This document shows positions 25,277-34,317 of a stretch of DNA of 64,000 nt, one piece after another. Position numbers and translations under genes: made by a program. The notes beneath the pieces are model-generated. The model searched no databases. It saw only the letters and a program-made list of their open reading frames with translations, and was not told where the DNA came from. Each line of letters begins with the position of its first letter. Positions within the stretch are counted from its first letter, which is position 1. This DNA is from JAMLJG01 sp035327585. GTDB lineage: Bacteria > Verrucomicrobiota > Kiritimatiellia > CAIVKH01. The stretch covers positions 62,001 to 126,000 of the forward strand of contig DAOLDD010000004.1 of the NCBI GenBank assembly GCA_035327585.1. The letters run 5' to 3'.

Positions 25277-26257
25277 ATGTCTCGTGTGACCCAGGCTGCG
25301 CTGGCGCGCCGACTCGGGGTTTCCCAAGCGCTCGTGGCGCGTGCGCTGAAGGATGACCCCGCGGTGGCGGTGGCGACGCGTGCGCGTGTTCGCGCGGAGG
25401 CCGACCGGCTGGGGTACCGTCCGAACGCGACGGCCCGCGCCCTGCTGTCCGGCCGCACCGGGCTTGTGGGCCTGTGGATTCCCCGGCCCTACGGCAGCTA
25501 CGCCGCGAACATCATCTTCAATTTCGAGAAGCTGGCGCAGGCGGCCGGCGCGGACCTGCTGATCCGCGACCTCGGGCCGCTGGGCCAAAGCACCGGCGAC
25601 CATTTGCGCCACATGGGCTGGGTCGATGGCTTCATCGTGGTGGACGCCGTGTGGCAGATCGATCCGCTGCTGCAGGCGGCCGCCGCCTCCCGCCCCTGCG
25701 TGGGCCTCGGTGTCACCGCGCATCCCGCCGTGGACGGCGTCACGGTTGATTTGTACCTCGGCGCCCTGCGCGCCCTGCGCCACCTGCGCTCGCAGGGCTG
25801 CCGGCGCATCGCCTATTTGTTTCCCGGCCACCCGTTGGGCGAGCACGAGGCGCGATGGCGCGCGTACGCGCGGATCGTGGACACGCCCGAGGTCATCGAG
25901 ATGCGTGAACCGACGCGCGCCGCGGCGCACGAGGCGATGCTGCGCCACCTGCGCCGGCACGGCCCGCCCGACGGGGTGTTCTGTCACAACGACGATTTCG
26001 CGCTGGGCGCGCTGCGCGCGCTACGCGAACGGAAGCTCCACGTACCGCGGGAGGTCGCCGTGGTCGGTTGCGACGGCATTGAGGACACCGAGTACCTCGA
26101 TTGTCCGATCACGACCATCCGCCTGCCCTACGAGGAAATGTGCCGCCACGCCTGGCGCTTCCTCGTGGAGCGAATGGACGGCCTGCAGGAGCCGCCCCGC
26201 CAGCACCGGCTGCAACCCGAGTTGCTGGTCCGCGCCTCGTCCCTGCGCCGCGGGTAG
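25277..26257 (+). CDS. LacI-family transcriptional regulator
   Basis: 326 residues. The N-terminal HTH (TQAALARRLGVSQALVARAL) and hinge (RLGYRPNATARALLSG) are followed by a periplasmic-binding-protein-like effector domain (about 62-320) with DGVFCHNDDFALGALRALR and VAVVGCDGIEDTEYLD. A DNA-binding repressor or activator controlled by a sugar-like ligand. It ends 159 bases from the 3' end of galK, which runs the opposite way. Control of galK or of the cluster to the right is possible but not shown. The gene appears to be leaderless. Confidence 0.85.
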   Translation: MSRVTQAALARRLGVSQALVARALKDDPAVAVATRARVRAEADRLGYRPNATARALLSGRTGLVGLWIPRPYGSYAANIIFNFEKLAQAAGADLLIRDLGPLGQSTGDHLRHMGWVDGFIVVDAVWQIDPLLQAAAASRPCVGLGVTAHPAVDGVTVDLYLGALRALRHLRSQGCRRIAYLFPGHPLGEHEARWRAYARIVDTPEVIEMREPTRAAAHEAMLRHLRRHGPPDGVFCHNDDFALGALRALRERKLHVPREVAVVGCDGIEDTEYLDCPITTIRLPYEEMCRHAWRFLVERMDGLQEPPRQHRLQPELLVRASSLRRG

Positions 26258-26335
26258 GGCATTTCCAGACGTTCAGCCTTCACCCCAACCTCCCGCATTC
26301 CTCGGCGAGGCGGAGCGAAGACGGGCGGGGAGATG

Positions 26336-26413
26336 GAGAAGCCAACACCCTCTCCCTTGGGGAGAGGGCGGGGGTGAGGGGTCGTTCAGGACAGACCCTT
26401 TCGGGAACTGCTC
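26336..26413 (+). repeat. Dispersed repeat module next to the galK stop codon (copy A)
   Basis: Starts GAGAAGCCAACACCC, forms the hairpin CCCTCTCCC-TTGG-GGAGAGGG, continues GGGGGTGAGGGG and ends CGGGAACTGCTC three bases from the galK stop. The same modules recur at 27821-27947 beside the gnd stop. Probably a REP-type repeat that doubles as a 3' hairpin for galK. Confidence 0.6.
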
Positions 26414-26416
26414 CAA

Positions 26417-27568
26417 TCAGGCGGGAAGCTGCTCGGAGGACGCGCCCTCGGTGCCGAGGGTCACGTAAAGCATCGGCGCCTTGCCGGTGAGCCCCTTGTA
26501 CTCGCGCACGATCCGCGCGGAGAAATCGTCGACGGCGGATGCTTCCAGCAGCGCCACGGCACAGCCGCCGAAACCGGCGCCGGTCATGCGCGCGCCCTGG
26601 CACGCCGGGTGAAGCCGGGCCAGCGCGACGATTTCGTTCAGCGCCTGGTTCGTGACCTCGAAGTCGTCGCGCAGGCTGTCGTGGCTGGCGTTCATCAAAT
26701 CGCCGAGTCGCGCGGCGTCGCCGGCTTTCATCGCGGCGGCCGCCTCCTGCGTGCGCGCGTTTTCCGTGATCACGTGGCGGGCTCGGCGCAGCGCCGTGGC
26801 GTCGAGTTCGGACGACCGCGCCTCGAATTGTTCCAGCGACACGTCGCGCAGTTTTTCGACGCCGAATTGCGCGGCCACCTGCTGGCACTGCTGGCGGCGC
26901 TCGTTGTAGAGGGAATCCACCAGTCCGCGCCGCGTCATCGTGTCCATGATGACCACGGCATACCCCTTCGGCAGCGGCACCGCGGTGTGGGTCAGGTCAC
27001 GGCAGTCAATCAACAGCGCGTGCCCCGCGCGCCCGATCGCGGAAATCAACTGGTCCATGATCCCGCAGTTCACGCCCACCCATTTGTTTTCCGCGCGCTG
27101 CCCGACGAGCGCCATTCGCACCGGGTCCCACGCCCAACCCGAGACGACCTGGAACGCGCGGGCGATCGCCAGCTCATACGAGGCGGACGAGGACAGGCCC
27201 GCGCCCATCGGCACATCGCACGCCGTTACGCCTTCCCACCCGGTCAGGGACAGGCCGGCTTCGGTTAGCGCGTGGGCGACGCCCTTCGGATACTCCGTCC
27301 ACGACGGCCCGCCGTGTTCCGGGGCGCGCGCGTTGAAGCGGAGCGTTTCCTGGTGATCCAGCGCGTGCATCCGCACCTCGGCGTCCGAACGCCCGCGCAA
27401 CGCGATCCACGTCGCGCGCTCGATCGCGAGCGGCATGACGAAGCCGTCGTTGTAGTCCGTGTGCTCGCCGATCAGATTCACGCGGCCCGGCGCGCGAACG
27501 ACCCACTGCGGCGCGGACCCGAAGCGAGCCCGAAAATCCCGTATTACCAATTCGCGCAGATCCGGCAT
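26417..27568 (-). CDS. galK: Galactokinase
   Basis: 383 residues, normal length. GHMP kinase that phosphorylates alpha-D-galactose to galactose-1-phosphate with ATP, the first committed step of the Leloir pathway. The galactokinase signature GRVNLIGEHTDYN lies near residue 28, the ATP loop VPMGAGLSSSASYELA at about 120-135, and the C-terminal GARMTGAGFGGCAVAL at about 335-350. Upstream (27569-27946) are a perfect 14-base palindrome and the tandem TTTACA-N5-TGTAAA dyads, both possible operator sites. No galT or galE is nearby. Its neighbours gnd and the uronate genes suggest use of galactose from plant or algal polysaccharide (inference). Confidence 0.95.
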   Translation of the reverse strand: MPDLRELVIRDFRARFGSAPQWVVRAPGRVNLIGEHTDYNDGFVMPLAIERATWIALRGRSDAEVRMHALDHQETLRFNARAPEHGGPSWTEYPKGVAHALTEAGLSLTGWEGVTACDVPMGAGLSSSASYELAIARAFQVVSGWAWDPVRMALVGQRAENKWVGVNCGIMDQLISAIGRAGHALLIDCRDLTHTAVPLPKGYAVVIMDTMTRRGLVDSLYNERRQQCQQVAAQFGVEKLRDVSLEQFEARSSELDATALRRARHVITENARTQEAAAAMKAGDAARLGDLMNASHDSLRDDFEVTNQALNEIVALARLHPACQGARMTGAGFGGCAVALLEASAVDDFSARIVREYKGLTGKAPMLYVTLGTEGASSEQLPA

Positions 27569-27696
27569 GTCACACCCCGTGTTGAAAAAGAATGGCGGCA
27601 GGCGCGGACCGGTGGGTGGGACCGAAGAAGGGAATGGGGGACCACATCCTCGGGATCACCAGACTCACGCGCTGCCGCCAAATCAATGAACGGGGT

Positions 27697-27710
27697 TTTA
27701 TACGTATAAA
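27697..27710. promoter_or_regulatory. Perfect palindrome upstream of galK
   Basis: TTTATACGTATAAA is a 14-base perfect palindrome about 130 bases ahead of the galK start, within the 378-base gene-free stretch 27569-27946. A dimeric regulator site is plausible; no protein can be assigned. Confidence 0.4.
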
Positions 27711-27730
27711 TACGGGTGCATCAAGCAAAA

Positions 27731-27778
27731 TTTACAACGTCTGTAAAAACTTTTTTCGCGGCTTACAACGTCTGTAAA
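27731..27778. repeat. Tandem pair of TTTACA-N5-TGTAAA dyads, copy 1
   Basis: TTTACAACGTCTGTAAA at 27731-27747 and the same dyad starting with C at 27762-27778, repeating every 31 bases; the linker contains CTTTTTTCGCGG. The same pair with the same period sits at 41283-41330. TACA/TGTA half-sites resemble BlaI/MecI/CopY-type operators, but no such regulator is in the window. Confidence 0.65.
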
Positions 27779-27820
27779 AACGATTTCCAGGGTGGGTTTC
27801 GAAAATTCCGGCCCGCTTTA

Positions 27821-27947
27821 CCCCTCACCCCCGCCCTCTCCCGGTGGGAGAGGGTGTTGGTTTTCTCCCTCTCCCCGGGGGAGAGGGTTGGGGTGAGGGC
27901 TCGATTCAGGGCGGCGGTGATCAGGACAAAACTTCCGGGAACTGCTC
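27821..27947 (-). repeat. Composite dispersed repeat next to the gnd stop codon (copy B)
   Basis: Two CCCTCTCCC...GGGAGAGGG hairpins in series, the first ending TGTTGG (the reverse complement of CCAACA in copy A), the second followed by TTGGGGTGAGGG. The far end, CCGGGAACTGCTC, abuts the gnd stop exactly as in copy A at galK. Confidence 0.6.
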
Positions 27948-29407
27948 TACACCACGTAGGCGGTCGAGGCGGTGTTGCCGCCGCGGCCGGTCCAGTTGGT
28001 GTGGAAGAATTCGCCGCGCGGCTTGTCGACCCGCTCGTAGGTGTGCGCGCCGAAGTAGTCGCGCTGCGCCTGCAGCAGATTTGCCGGGAGCCGCTCGCAG
28101 CGGTAGCCGTCGTAATACGCGAGGGCGCTGGAAATCGCGGGCATCGGGACGCCGATTTTCACGGCGGCGGCGACGACCTTGCGCCAGCCGGTCTGGGCGC
28201 GGCGCGCGGCGCGGGTGAAGAACGGATCGAGCAGCAGGTTCACCAGCTCCGGGTTGCGTTTGAACGCCTTCTTGATGTCGCCGAGGAAGGCGGAGCGAAT
28301 GATGCACCCGCCGCGCCACATCAGCGCGATGCCGCCGTAGTTGAGGTTCCAGTTGAATTCCTTCGAGACGGCGCGCATGAGCTGGTAGCCCTGCGCGTAG
28401 GAGACGATTTTCGACGCGTAGAGCGCGCGTTGCAGCGCCTTGATCCACGCCGCGCGGTCGCCCTTGAGCGGCGCGGGCGCGGGGCCGGGCAGGATGGCCG
28501 CGGCCGCGGTGCGCTCGTCCTTGAGCGAAGAGAGGCAGCGCGCGAACACGGCCTCGCCGATGAGCGTGAGCGGCTGGCCCGCGTCGAGCGCGGCGGTGAC
28601 GGTCCACTTGCCGGTGCCCTTCTGGCCGGCGGCATCGAGGATCGTGTCGACCGTGAACGCGCCGTCGTCCGCCTGGTGCGCGAGGATGTCGCGCGTGATT
28701 TCGATGAGATACGAATCGAGTTCGCCGCGGTTCCATTCGGCGAAGACCTCGTGCATTTCGGGATTCGTCAGGCCGAGACCGGCTTTCATGAGGTGGTAGA
28801 TCTCGCAGATCATCTGCATGTCGCCGTATTCGATGCCGTTGTGGACCATTTTCACGAAGTGGCCCGCGCCGCCGTCGCCGACCCAGTCGCAGCACGGTTC
28901 GCCCTTGTCGGTCTTCGCGGCGATGGCCTGGAAGATCGGTTTGACGTGCGGCCACGCGGCCTTCGAGCCGCCGGGCATGATGCTGGGGCCGAGCAGCGCG
29001 CCCTCCTCGCCGCCGCTGACGCCGGTGCCGATGTAGAGCAGGCCGCGCGCCTCGGCCGCCTTTACGCGGCGCTCGGTGTCGGGGTAGTGCGAGTTGCCGC
29101 CGTCGATCAGGATGTCGCCCGGTTCGAGCAGGGGCACGAGCTGTTCGATCAGCGCGTCCACCGCGGCCCCGGCCTTCACCATCATCATCACGCGGCGCGG
29201 GCGCTTGAGCTTCGCGACGAGTTCCTGAAGCGAGTGCGCGCCGACGATCGACTTGCCCTGCGCGCGACCGGCGAGGAATTCATCCACCTTCGAGGTGGTC
29301 CGGTTGAAAGCCGCCACGGTGAACCCGTGGTTCGCCATGTTCAAAATCAAATTCTCGCCCATGACGGCGAGCCCGATGACCGCGATGTCTGCGTTATGTG
29401 TGTTCAT
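27947..29407 (-). CDS. gnd: 6-phosphogluconate dehydrogenase (decarboxylating)
   Basis: 486 residues. It oxidises 6-phosphogluconate to ribulose-5-phosphate and CO2 with NAD(P)+ in the oxidative pentose phosphate pathway. The Rossmann start is IAVIGLAVMGENLILNMA; LIDGGNSHYPDT, GVSGGEEGALLGPSIMPGG and the catalytic lysine region HFVKMVHNGIEYGDMQ follow, and the C-terminal TNWTGRGG is the usual substrate-binding tail. ATG 29407 follows GTGGAG with good spacing; an upstream in-frame ATG at 29455 lacks one. It lies downstream of kdgK, separated by 124 bases of repeat-rich sequence. Confidence 0.95.
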   Translation of the reverse strand: MNTHNADIAVIGLAVMGENLILNMANHGFTVAAFNRTTSKVDEFLAGRAQGKSIVGAHSLQELVAKLKRPRRVMMMVKAGAAVDALIEQLVPLLEPGDILIDGGNSHYPDTERRVKAAEARGLLYIGTGVSGGEEGALLGPSIMPGGSKAAWPHVKPIFQAIAAKTDKGEPCCDWVGDGGAGHFVKMVHNGIEYGDMQMICEIYHLMKAGLGLTNPEMHEVFAEWNRGELDSYLIEITRDILAHQADDGAFTVDTILDAAGQKGTGKWTVTAALDAGQPLTLIGEAVFARCLSSLKDERTAAAAILPGPAPAPLKGDRAAWIKALQRALYASKIVSYAQGYQLMRAVSKEFNWNLNYGGIALMWRGGCIIRSAFLGDIKKAFKRNPELVNLLLDPFFTRAARRAQTGWRKVVAAAVKIGVPMPAISSALAYYDGYRCERLPANLLQAQRDYFGAHTYERVDKPRGEFFHTNWTGRGGNTASTAYVV

Positions 29408-29531
29408 TTTTTCTCCACGAGTAACGATTGCCAATTTCCAATTGCGAATTTCCAAATGGATTCACCCCGGGGGCGCTTGATTCGATTGCGGCCTTTCCGC
29501 GTTTTCCGCGAATTCCGTGGTTTGTCCCCTT

Positions 29532-30617
29532 TTATCGCTGAATTCGCGCCGAGCCGCCGGCGGCGAAGGCGTTGACTTGTTCAAGGGTGGCCATCGTGGT
29601 GTCGCCGGGGAACGTGGTCAAGAGCGCACCGTGCGCCCAGCCGAGTTTTACGGCTTGCGCCGGGTCGGCGCCCGACAGCAGGCCGTGGAAGAAGCCCGCC
29701 GCGTAGCCGTCGCCGCCGCCGACGCGGTCCACCACGTCGAGTTCGCAGGTCGGGGCCTGGTAGGTCTGGCCGCCGACCCAGGCGACGGCGCTCCACGAGT
29801 GGCGGTTGGTCGAATGCACCTCGCGCAACGTCGTGGCGACCGCCTTCACGTTCGGGAATTTCTTCGTGGCCTGCTCGATGACCGCGAAGAACGCGGACGG
29901 GTCGAGTTTCGATTTGGATTCGACGTCCTGCCCCTCAATGCCGAGGCCCTTCTGCAAATCCTCCTCGTTGCCGACGAGTACGTCCACGTGCTCGACGATG
30001 CGCGCGAGCACGCCGACGGCCTTCGACTGGCCGCCCCAGAGGTCCCAGAGTTTCTGGCGGTAGTTGAGGTCGAACGACGTGACCGCGCCGGCGGCCTTCG
30101 CGGCTTTCATCGCCTCGATGATGAGTTCGCCGGTTGTTTCGGAGAGGGACGCGAAGATGCCGCCGCTGTGGAACCAGCGCACGCCCGCGCCGAAAATCGC
30201 GGCCCAATCGAAGTCGCCCCGCTTGAGCTGCGCGGCGGCCTCGTTGCTGCGGTTGTAAAAAACGACCGGCGCGCGCACGCCGTGGCCCTGGTCGCTGTAG
30301 ACCGTCGCCATGTTCGGGCCGGTGACGCCGTTGTGTTTGAAGCGCTTGTAGTACGGACGCACGCCCATCGCGCGGACGCGCTCCGCGATCAGGTCGCCGA
30401 TGGGATAGTCCACCATCGCGCTCGCGACGCCCGCGTTGAGGCGGAAGCAGTCCGCGAGGTTCGCGGCGACGTTGAATTCGCCGCCGCTCACGTGGATCGC
30501 GCACTGCGTCGCCTTGCGGAACGGGATGATGCCGGGGTCGAGCCGGTGCACCAGCGCGCCGAGCGACAGGAAGTCGAGCGCGCCGCCGGATGCGGGAATG
30601 GCCAGGGTGTTGCTCAT
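29532..30617 (-). CDS. kdgK: 2-keto-3-deoxygluconate kinase (PfkB family)
   Basis: 361 residues, a ribokinase-like sugar kinase. It would phosphorylate 2-keto-3-deoxygluconate (KDG) to KDPG with ATP. The N-terminal SGGEFNVAANLA and C-terminal DRVGGGDGYAAGFFHGL, with the catalytic Asp of GGGDGYAAG, are family marks. Assignment to KDG rather than another sugar rests on the overlap (ATGA) with uxaC and the uronate context. It is slightly longer than most KDG kinases. Confidence 0.85.
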   Translation of the reverse strand: MSNTLAIPASGGALDFLSLGALVHRLDPGIIPFRKATQCAIHVSGGEFNVAANLADCFRLNAGVASAMVDYPIGDLIAERVRAMGVRPYYKRFKHNGVTGPNMATVYSDQGHGVRAPVVFYNRSNEAAAQLKRGDFDWAAIFGAGVRWFHSGGIFASLSETTGELIIEAMKAAKAAGAVTSFDLNYRQKLWDLWGGQSKAVGVLARIVEHVDVLVGNEEDLQKGLGIEGQDVESKSKLDPSAFFAVIEQATKKFPNVKAVATTLREVHSTNRHSWSAVAWVGGQTYQAPTCELDVVDRVGGGDGYAAGFFHGLLSGADPAQAVKLGWAHGALLTTFPGDTTMATLEQVNAFAAGGSARIQR

Positions 30618-32056
30618 GCTTTTTCCTTTTTCTGGATTTTATCGAAACCAAAATAGCGCGCCGCGTTGTCGTGACAGATGCCGCGTACGAGTCCGCCCAG
30701 CAGGTCGAGGTCGCGCGGGAGCCGGCCGCGCACGACGTCCGCCGCGAGCAGGTTGCAGAGCAGCCTGCGAAAGTACGCGTGGCGGCTGAAGGACAAAAAC
30801 GAGCGGGAATCGGTCAGCATGCCGACAAACTGGCCCAGCAGGCCGAGGTTCGACAGCGCCTCCAGTTGTTTTTCCATGCCGTCGAGCTGGTCGAGGAACC
30901 ACCAGCCGCTGCCGAATTGGATTTTCCCCGGCGTGACGCCGTCCTGGAACGCGCCGCACATCGCGGCCAGCACCTCGTTGTCGCGCGGGTTGAGGTTGTA
31001 GAGGATCGTGCGCGCGAGTTTGTTCTCGCGGTCCCAGCGATCCAGCGCGCGGGCGAGCGGGATGGCCTGCTCGAAGTCGCCGATGACGTCGTAGCCGGCG
31101 TCGCGTCCGAGCGCGCGCTGCATGCGCGTGTTGACGTTGCGCAACGCGCCGAGGTGGAACTGCTGCGTCCAGTCGCGCTCCGCGTACATCAAGCCCAGCT
31201 CAAACAGCAGCGCGGAGCGGAACGCGCGGGTGTCGGGGGCGCCGAGCCGTTCTCCGTTGCGCGCGCGGCGGAACAGCGTGTCGGCGCGCTCGGGCGGGCA
31301 ATCGTCCGCGTACATCTGTTCCAGCCCGTGGTCCGCGAGGCGGCAGCCGTTCGCGTGGAAGAAATCGCGGCGACGGCGCAGCGCATCGAGCAGGGTGGCC
31401 CAGCCGGTGACCGGAATCCCGGCCGCCGCGGCGAGTTTGTCGATCCACGCGTTCCACGCCTCCGGCTGGTCGATCCACAGCGCGGCGTCGGGGCGGAAGG
31501 CGGGAAACATCCGGAAGGTCGATTTCTCCTTCGCGAATGCGCGGTGCCAGCGGAGGTCGTCCGTCGGGTCGTCGGTGGTGCAGACGACCTCGACGCGGGC
31601 GCGCTTGAGCAGGCCGCGCACGGAGAAGGCGGGCGATGCGAGTTTCGCGTTCGCGGTTTTCCAGGCGCGCGCGGCGGTGTCGGCGTTGAGCAGGTCGCGG
31701 ATGCCGAAAGGCTCCAGCAGCTCCATGTGCGTCCAATGATAGAGCGGGTTGCGCGCGGTTTGAGGGACGCACGCGGCCCAGCGCTCGAATTTCTCCCGGT
31801 CGGACGCGTCGCCGGTGATGAAGCGTTCGGGCACGCCGAGCGTCCGCATCGCGCGCCACTTGTAGTGGTCGCCTGCGAGCCAGATCTGCGCGAGGTTCTC
31901 GAAACGGCGGTCCTCCGCGATTTCGCGGGGGGGCAGGTGGTTGTGGTAATCGATGATCGGCAGGTCGGCGGCGACGTCGTGGTAGAGTTTCCGCGCGAGC
32001 GGCGATTCGAGCAGGAAGTCGCGGGTGATGAAGTGGGGCACGGTTTTCTTCTTCAT
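30614..32056 (-). CDS. uxaC: Glucuronate (uronate) isomerase
   Basis: 480 residues, full length for UxaC. It interconverts D-glucuronate and D-fructuronate (also galacturonate and tagaturonate), the first step of uronate catabolism. The metal-binding IIDYHNHLPP near residue 35, VVCTTDDPTDDL, FHLGALRNVNTRM and FQDGVTPGKIQFGSGWWF are the conserved stretches. It overlaps kdgK and starts one base after the LacI gene, so the three are one transcription unit. Confidence 0.95.
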   Translation of the reverse strand: MKKKTVPHFITRDFLLESPLARKLYHDVAADLPIIDYHNHLPPREIAEDRRFENLAQIWLAGDHYKWRAMRTLGVPERFITGDASDREKFERWAACVPQTARNPLYHWTHMELLEPFGIRDLLNADTAARAWKTANAKLASPAFSVRGLLKRARVEVVCTTDDPTDDLRWHRAFAKEKSTFRMFPAFRPDAALWIDQPEAWNAWIDKLAAAAGIPVTGWATLLDALRRRRDFFHANGCRLADHGLEQMYADDCPPERADTLFRRARNGERLGAPDTRAFRSALLFELGLMYAERDWTQQFHLGALRNVNTRMQRALGRDAGYDVIGDFEQAIPLARALDRWDRENKLARTILYNLNPRDNEVLAAMCGAFQDGVTPGKIQFGSGWWFLDQLDGMEKQLEALSNLGLLGQFVGMLTDSRSFLSFSRHAYFRRLLCNLLAADVVRGRLPRDLDLLGGLVRGICHDNAARYFGFDKIQKKEKA

Positions 32057-32057
32057 G

Positions 32058-33062
32058 TCAGGCCTTCCAGGGATGGTCGGTGGATGCCCGGGCGATGAGC
32101 GCGGGCGCGTGCGGCGCGGATGGGGTTGACGGCGCGCCCTCGCGCACGATGCGCAGCGCCTCGCCGACCATGGCCGGGAGCGGCTGGCGTACGGTGGTCA
32201 GCGGCGGGTTGGCGAGGCGGGCGATCGGGAGGTCGTCGAAACCGGTCACGGATACGTGGTGCGGCACGCGCCAGCCGCCGGTGGCGACGCCGCGCAGCGC
32301 GCCGAGCGCGACCGCGTCGCTGGAACAGATGACCGCCGTCGGCCACGCGGTGGTTTCCGCGCGAGCCAGCGCCTCGCCGCCCAGCAGGCCGGCCTCGTAG
32401 ACGTCGGGGTGCGGGAGGAGCGCGTGCGCCGGGGTCAGCTTGATGCCGCGCCGCGCGAGCAGGCGTCGTACGAGTTGGCGGCGGCGCGCGTGCACCTCCT
32501 GGTTCGCGCCGATAAAGGCGAAGGAGCGGTGGCCGAGGCTGAGCAGATGTTTGACGACGAGGTTGAAGCCACGCGTTTCGTCCACACGGATTTCGGCGAT
32601 GCCCGGTTCGGGGTCGCCCACGCCGATCCGGATGATCGGCAGCCGGCGTTTCTGGAACGGTTTCACCCAATCCAGCGAGCCGCCGCCCAACACCAGCAAC
32701 GCACGCAGGTCGAGCTCAAGCAGCGCACGCAGATCGGCTTCGCTCGGCGTGCGGCGCGAAAAGCCCGCGAGCGTGAGCGCGAACCCGGCCGCGTGGCATT
32801 GGCGCGCGACCTCCGCTGCCGCGGGACCGAAATAGGGGTCCTCCAGGTCGGCCGCGACGAGGCCGAGCACCGGGGTTCCGGCGCCGCGCAACTGGCGGGC
32901 GACCGCATTGGGCACGTAGCCCATCGCCTCGGCCTGGCGCTGGATGCGCCGCACCGTGGCCGCGTTCGCGCCGATGGCGCCGGCGTTTCCCGCGAGGACG
33001 CGCGAAACCAGCGACGTCGAAACGCCGAGTTTCCGCGCGATGTCCTTTTGCGTGATGCGCAT
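32058..33062 (-). CDS. LacI-family regulator, likely of the uronate cluster
   Basis: 334 residues from ATG 33062 (a TTG one codon earlier is less likely). HTH ITQKDIARKLGVSTSLVSRVLAGN, hinge MGYVPNAVARQLRG, effector domain with VLGLVAADLEDPYFGP and VSVTGFDDLPIARLANPPL at the C-terminus. Its position between the SDR gene and uxaC suggests that it controls the uronate genes in response to a pathway intermediate (inference). It is a different protein from the LacI at 25277 and not a recent duplicate. Confidence 0.88.
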   Translation of the reverse strand: MRITQKDIARKLGVSTSLVSRVLAGNAGAIGANAATVRRIQRQAEAMGYVPNAVARQLRGAGTPVLGLVAADLEDPYFGPAAAEVARQCHAAGFALTLAGFSRRTPSEADLRALLELDLRALLVLGGGSLDWVKPFQKRRLPIIRIGVGDPEPGIAEIRVDETRGFNLVVKHLLSLGHRSFAFIGANQEVHARRRQLVRRLLARRGIKLTPAHALLPHPDVYEAGLLGGEALARAETTAWPTAVICSSDAVALGALRGVATGGWRVPHHVSVTGFDDLPIARLANPPLTTVRQPLPAMVGEALRIVREGAPSTPSAPHAPALIARASTDHPWKA

Positions 33063-33334
33063 CAACGGCTATGCCCCCACGAATACCCCGCGCGGCGAAG
33101 CCGCAAACAAGACGCATCTCAGCGCGAGGCGTTTCGTAAAAGAGCGGATTTCACCACGGAGCGCACGGAGGCACGGAGGGGGTGTGGCCTTCCCCCGAAA
33201 ACACGTCTTCTCCGTGAGCTTCGTGTGCTCCCCTGTCCTCCGGAGCCTTGGCGAAGGTGGAAGCGAAGCGAGTGGTGAAGGATTTTCTTCCACGTCATTA
33301 ACTCCTGAATTGCCTGCGTCTCAGCGGTGGTCCT
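33063..33334. other. Gene-free stretch with dispersed repeat fragments
   Basis: 272 bases between two minus-strand genes. It holds an ACCACGGAG...GGCACGGAGG stretch near 33155-33181 and CTCCGTG/CGTGTGCTCC fragments near 33209-33232, which would pair with it. The same ACCACGGAGGCACGGAGG motif recurs at about 56801-56818. No promoter or terminator is clear. Confidence 0.45.
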
Positions 33335-34156
33335 TTACACCCCGCTATACGCGGAGAAGCCGCCGTCCACCGCGACCACCGTCCCGGTCACGAACGCCGA
33401 CGCAGGCGACACGAGCCAGAGCATCGCGCCGATGAGGTCCTCCGGCGCGCCAAACCGGCCCATCGGCGTATGCGCCATGATCTTGCCGCCGCGCTCGGTC
33501 AGCGATCCATCGGCGGGGTTGGTGAGCAGGAATCGGTTTTGCTCCGTGAGGAAGAAACCGGGCGCGAGCGCGTTGACGCGGAGGCGCGGCGAATATTCCT
33601 GGGCGAGATGCACGGCGAGCCACTTTGTAAAATTGTCGAGCGCCGCCTTCGCCATGCCGTAGCCGACGACGCGGGTCAGCGGACGCAGCGCGCTCATGGA
33701 GGAGATGTTCAGGATGACCCCGTCGCCCGCCTCCGCCATCCGGCGGCCCACGAGCTGGCAGGGCAGCACCGAGCCCATCAGGTTGAGATCAACCACGCCC
33801 CGCAGCGCCTCCGCGGGCAGGTTGAAAAACGTCCGATCCGGCGCCGTGGTCGCGCCCGGCTGGTTGCCGCCGGCGCCGTTGACCAGGATGTCGATGCGCC
33901 CCCAGCGCTGTTCCACGGTTTCCACCGCGCGCTGCATCGATGTGGCGTCAAGCACGTCCGCCTCCACAACGATTGCCTCGCCGCCCGCCGCTGTGATCGC
34001 GTCCACCACGGGTTCGAGTTTGGCGCGCGTACGCCCCAGCGCCGCGACGTTCGCGCCGCGCGCGCCCAGCGCCCGTGCCATCCCGCTCATCAACACCCCG
34101 CCCGCCCCGGTCACCAGCGCCGTCTTTCCGCGCACGTCAAACAAGGAGTCGTTCAT
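33335..34156 (-). CDS. SDR-family oxidoreductase, probable D-mannonate/fructuronate oxidoreductase
   Basis: 273 residues. Classical short-chain dehydrogenase: cofactor loop TGAGGVLMSGMA, NGAGG, catalytic Ser of NISSMSALRP and Y-x3-K in YGMAKAALDN. It matches the SDR subgroup with the VNALAPGFFLTEQNRFLLT stretch and the VDGGFSAYSGV end that is found beside uronate genes and annotated as D-mannonate oxidoreductase. It would reduce fructuronate to mannonate with NAD(P)H, replacing the unrelated UxuB. ATG 34156 is used, with AGGAG nearby; upstream in-frame codons give no better start. Confidence 0.8.
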   Translation of the reverse strand: MNDSLFDVRGKTALVTGAGGVLMSGMARALGARGANVAALGRTRAKLEPVVDAITAAGGEAIVVEADVLDATSMQRAVETVEQRWGRIDILVNGAGGNQPGATTAPDRTFFNLPAEALRGVVDLNLMGSVLPCQLVGRRMAEAGDGVILNISSMSALRPLTRVVGYGMAKAALDNFTKWLAVHLAQEYSPRLRVNALAPGFFLTEQNRFLLTNPADGSLTERGGKIMAHTPMGRFGAPEDLIGAMLWLVSPASAFVTGTVVAVDGGFSAYSGV

Positions 34157-34191
34157 GGCCGGAACCATGCCGCACTTCATTCCGCTTGTCA

Positions 34192-34209
34192 ATCTCACAC
34201 GATTGAGAT
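34192..34209. promoter_or_regulatory. Candidate operator upstream of the SDR gene
   Basis: ATCTCA-CACGAT-TGAGAT, six-base arms separated by six bases, 35 bases ahead of the SDR start. Dyad geometry fits a dimeric repressor such as the LacI-family product of this cluster, though it lacks the central CG-centred LacI palindrome. Confidence 0.45.
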
Positions 34210-34317
34210 ATGAATATCCAAGTAATTTCCCGCCAAAGAAGCCAAATGAATGGAACCGGGAATTGCGCGCATGTACGCGAACATATTAAACGTCTGATCG
34301 CCTCTAAACATCCACCA

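Noticed and set aside
27731..27778. CRISPR array
   Set aside because: Only two repeats of 17 bases with a nearly identical linker, and no cas genes.
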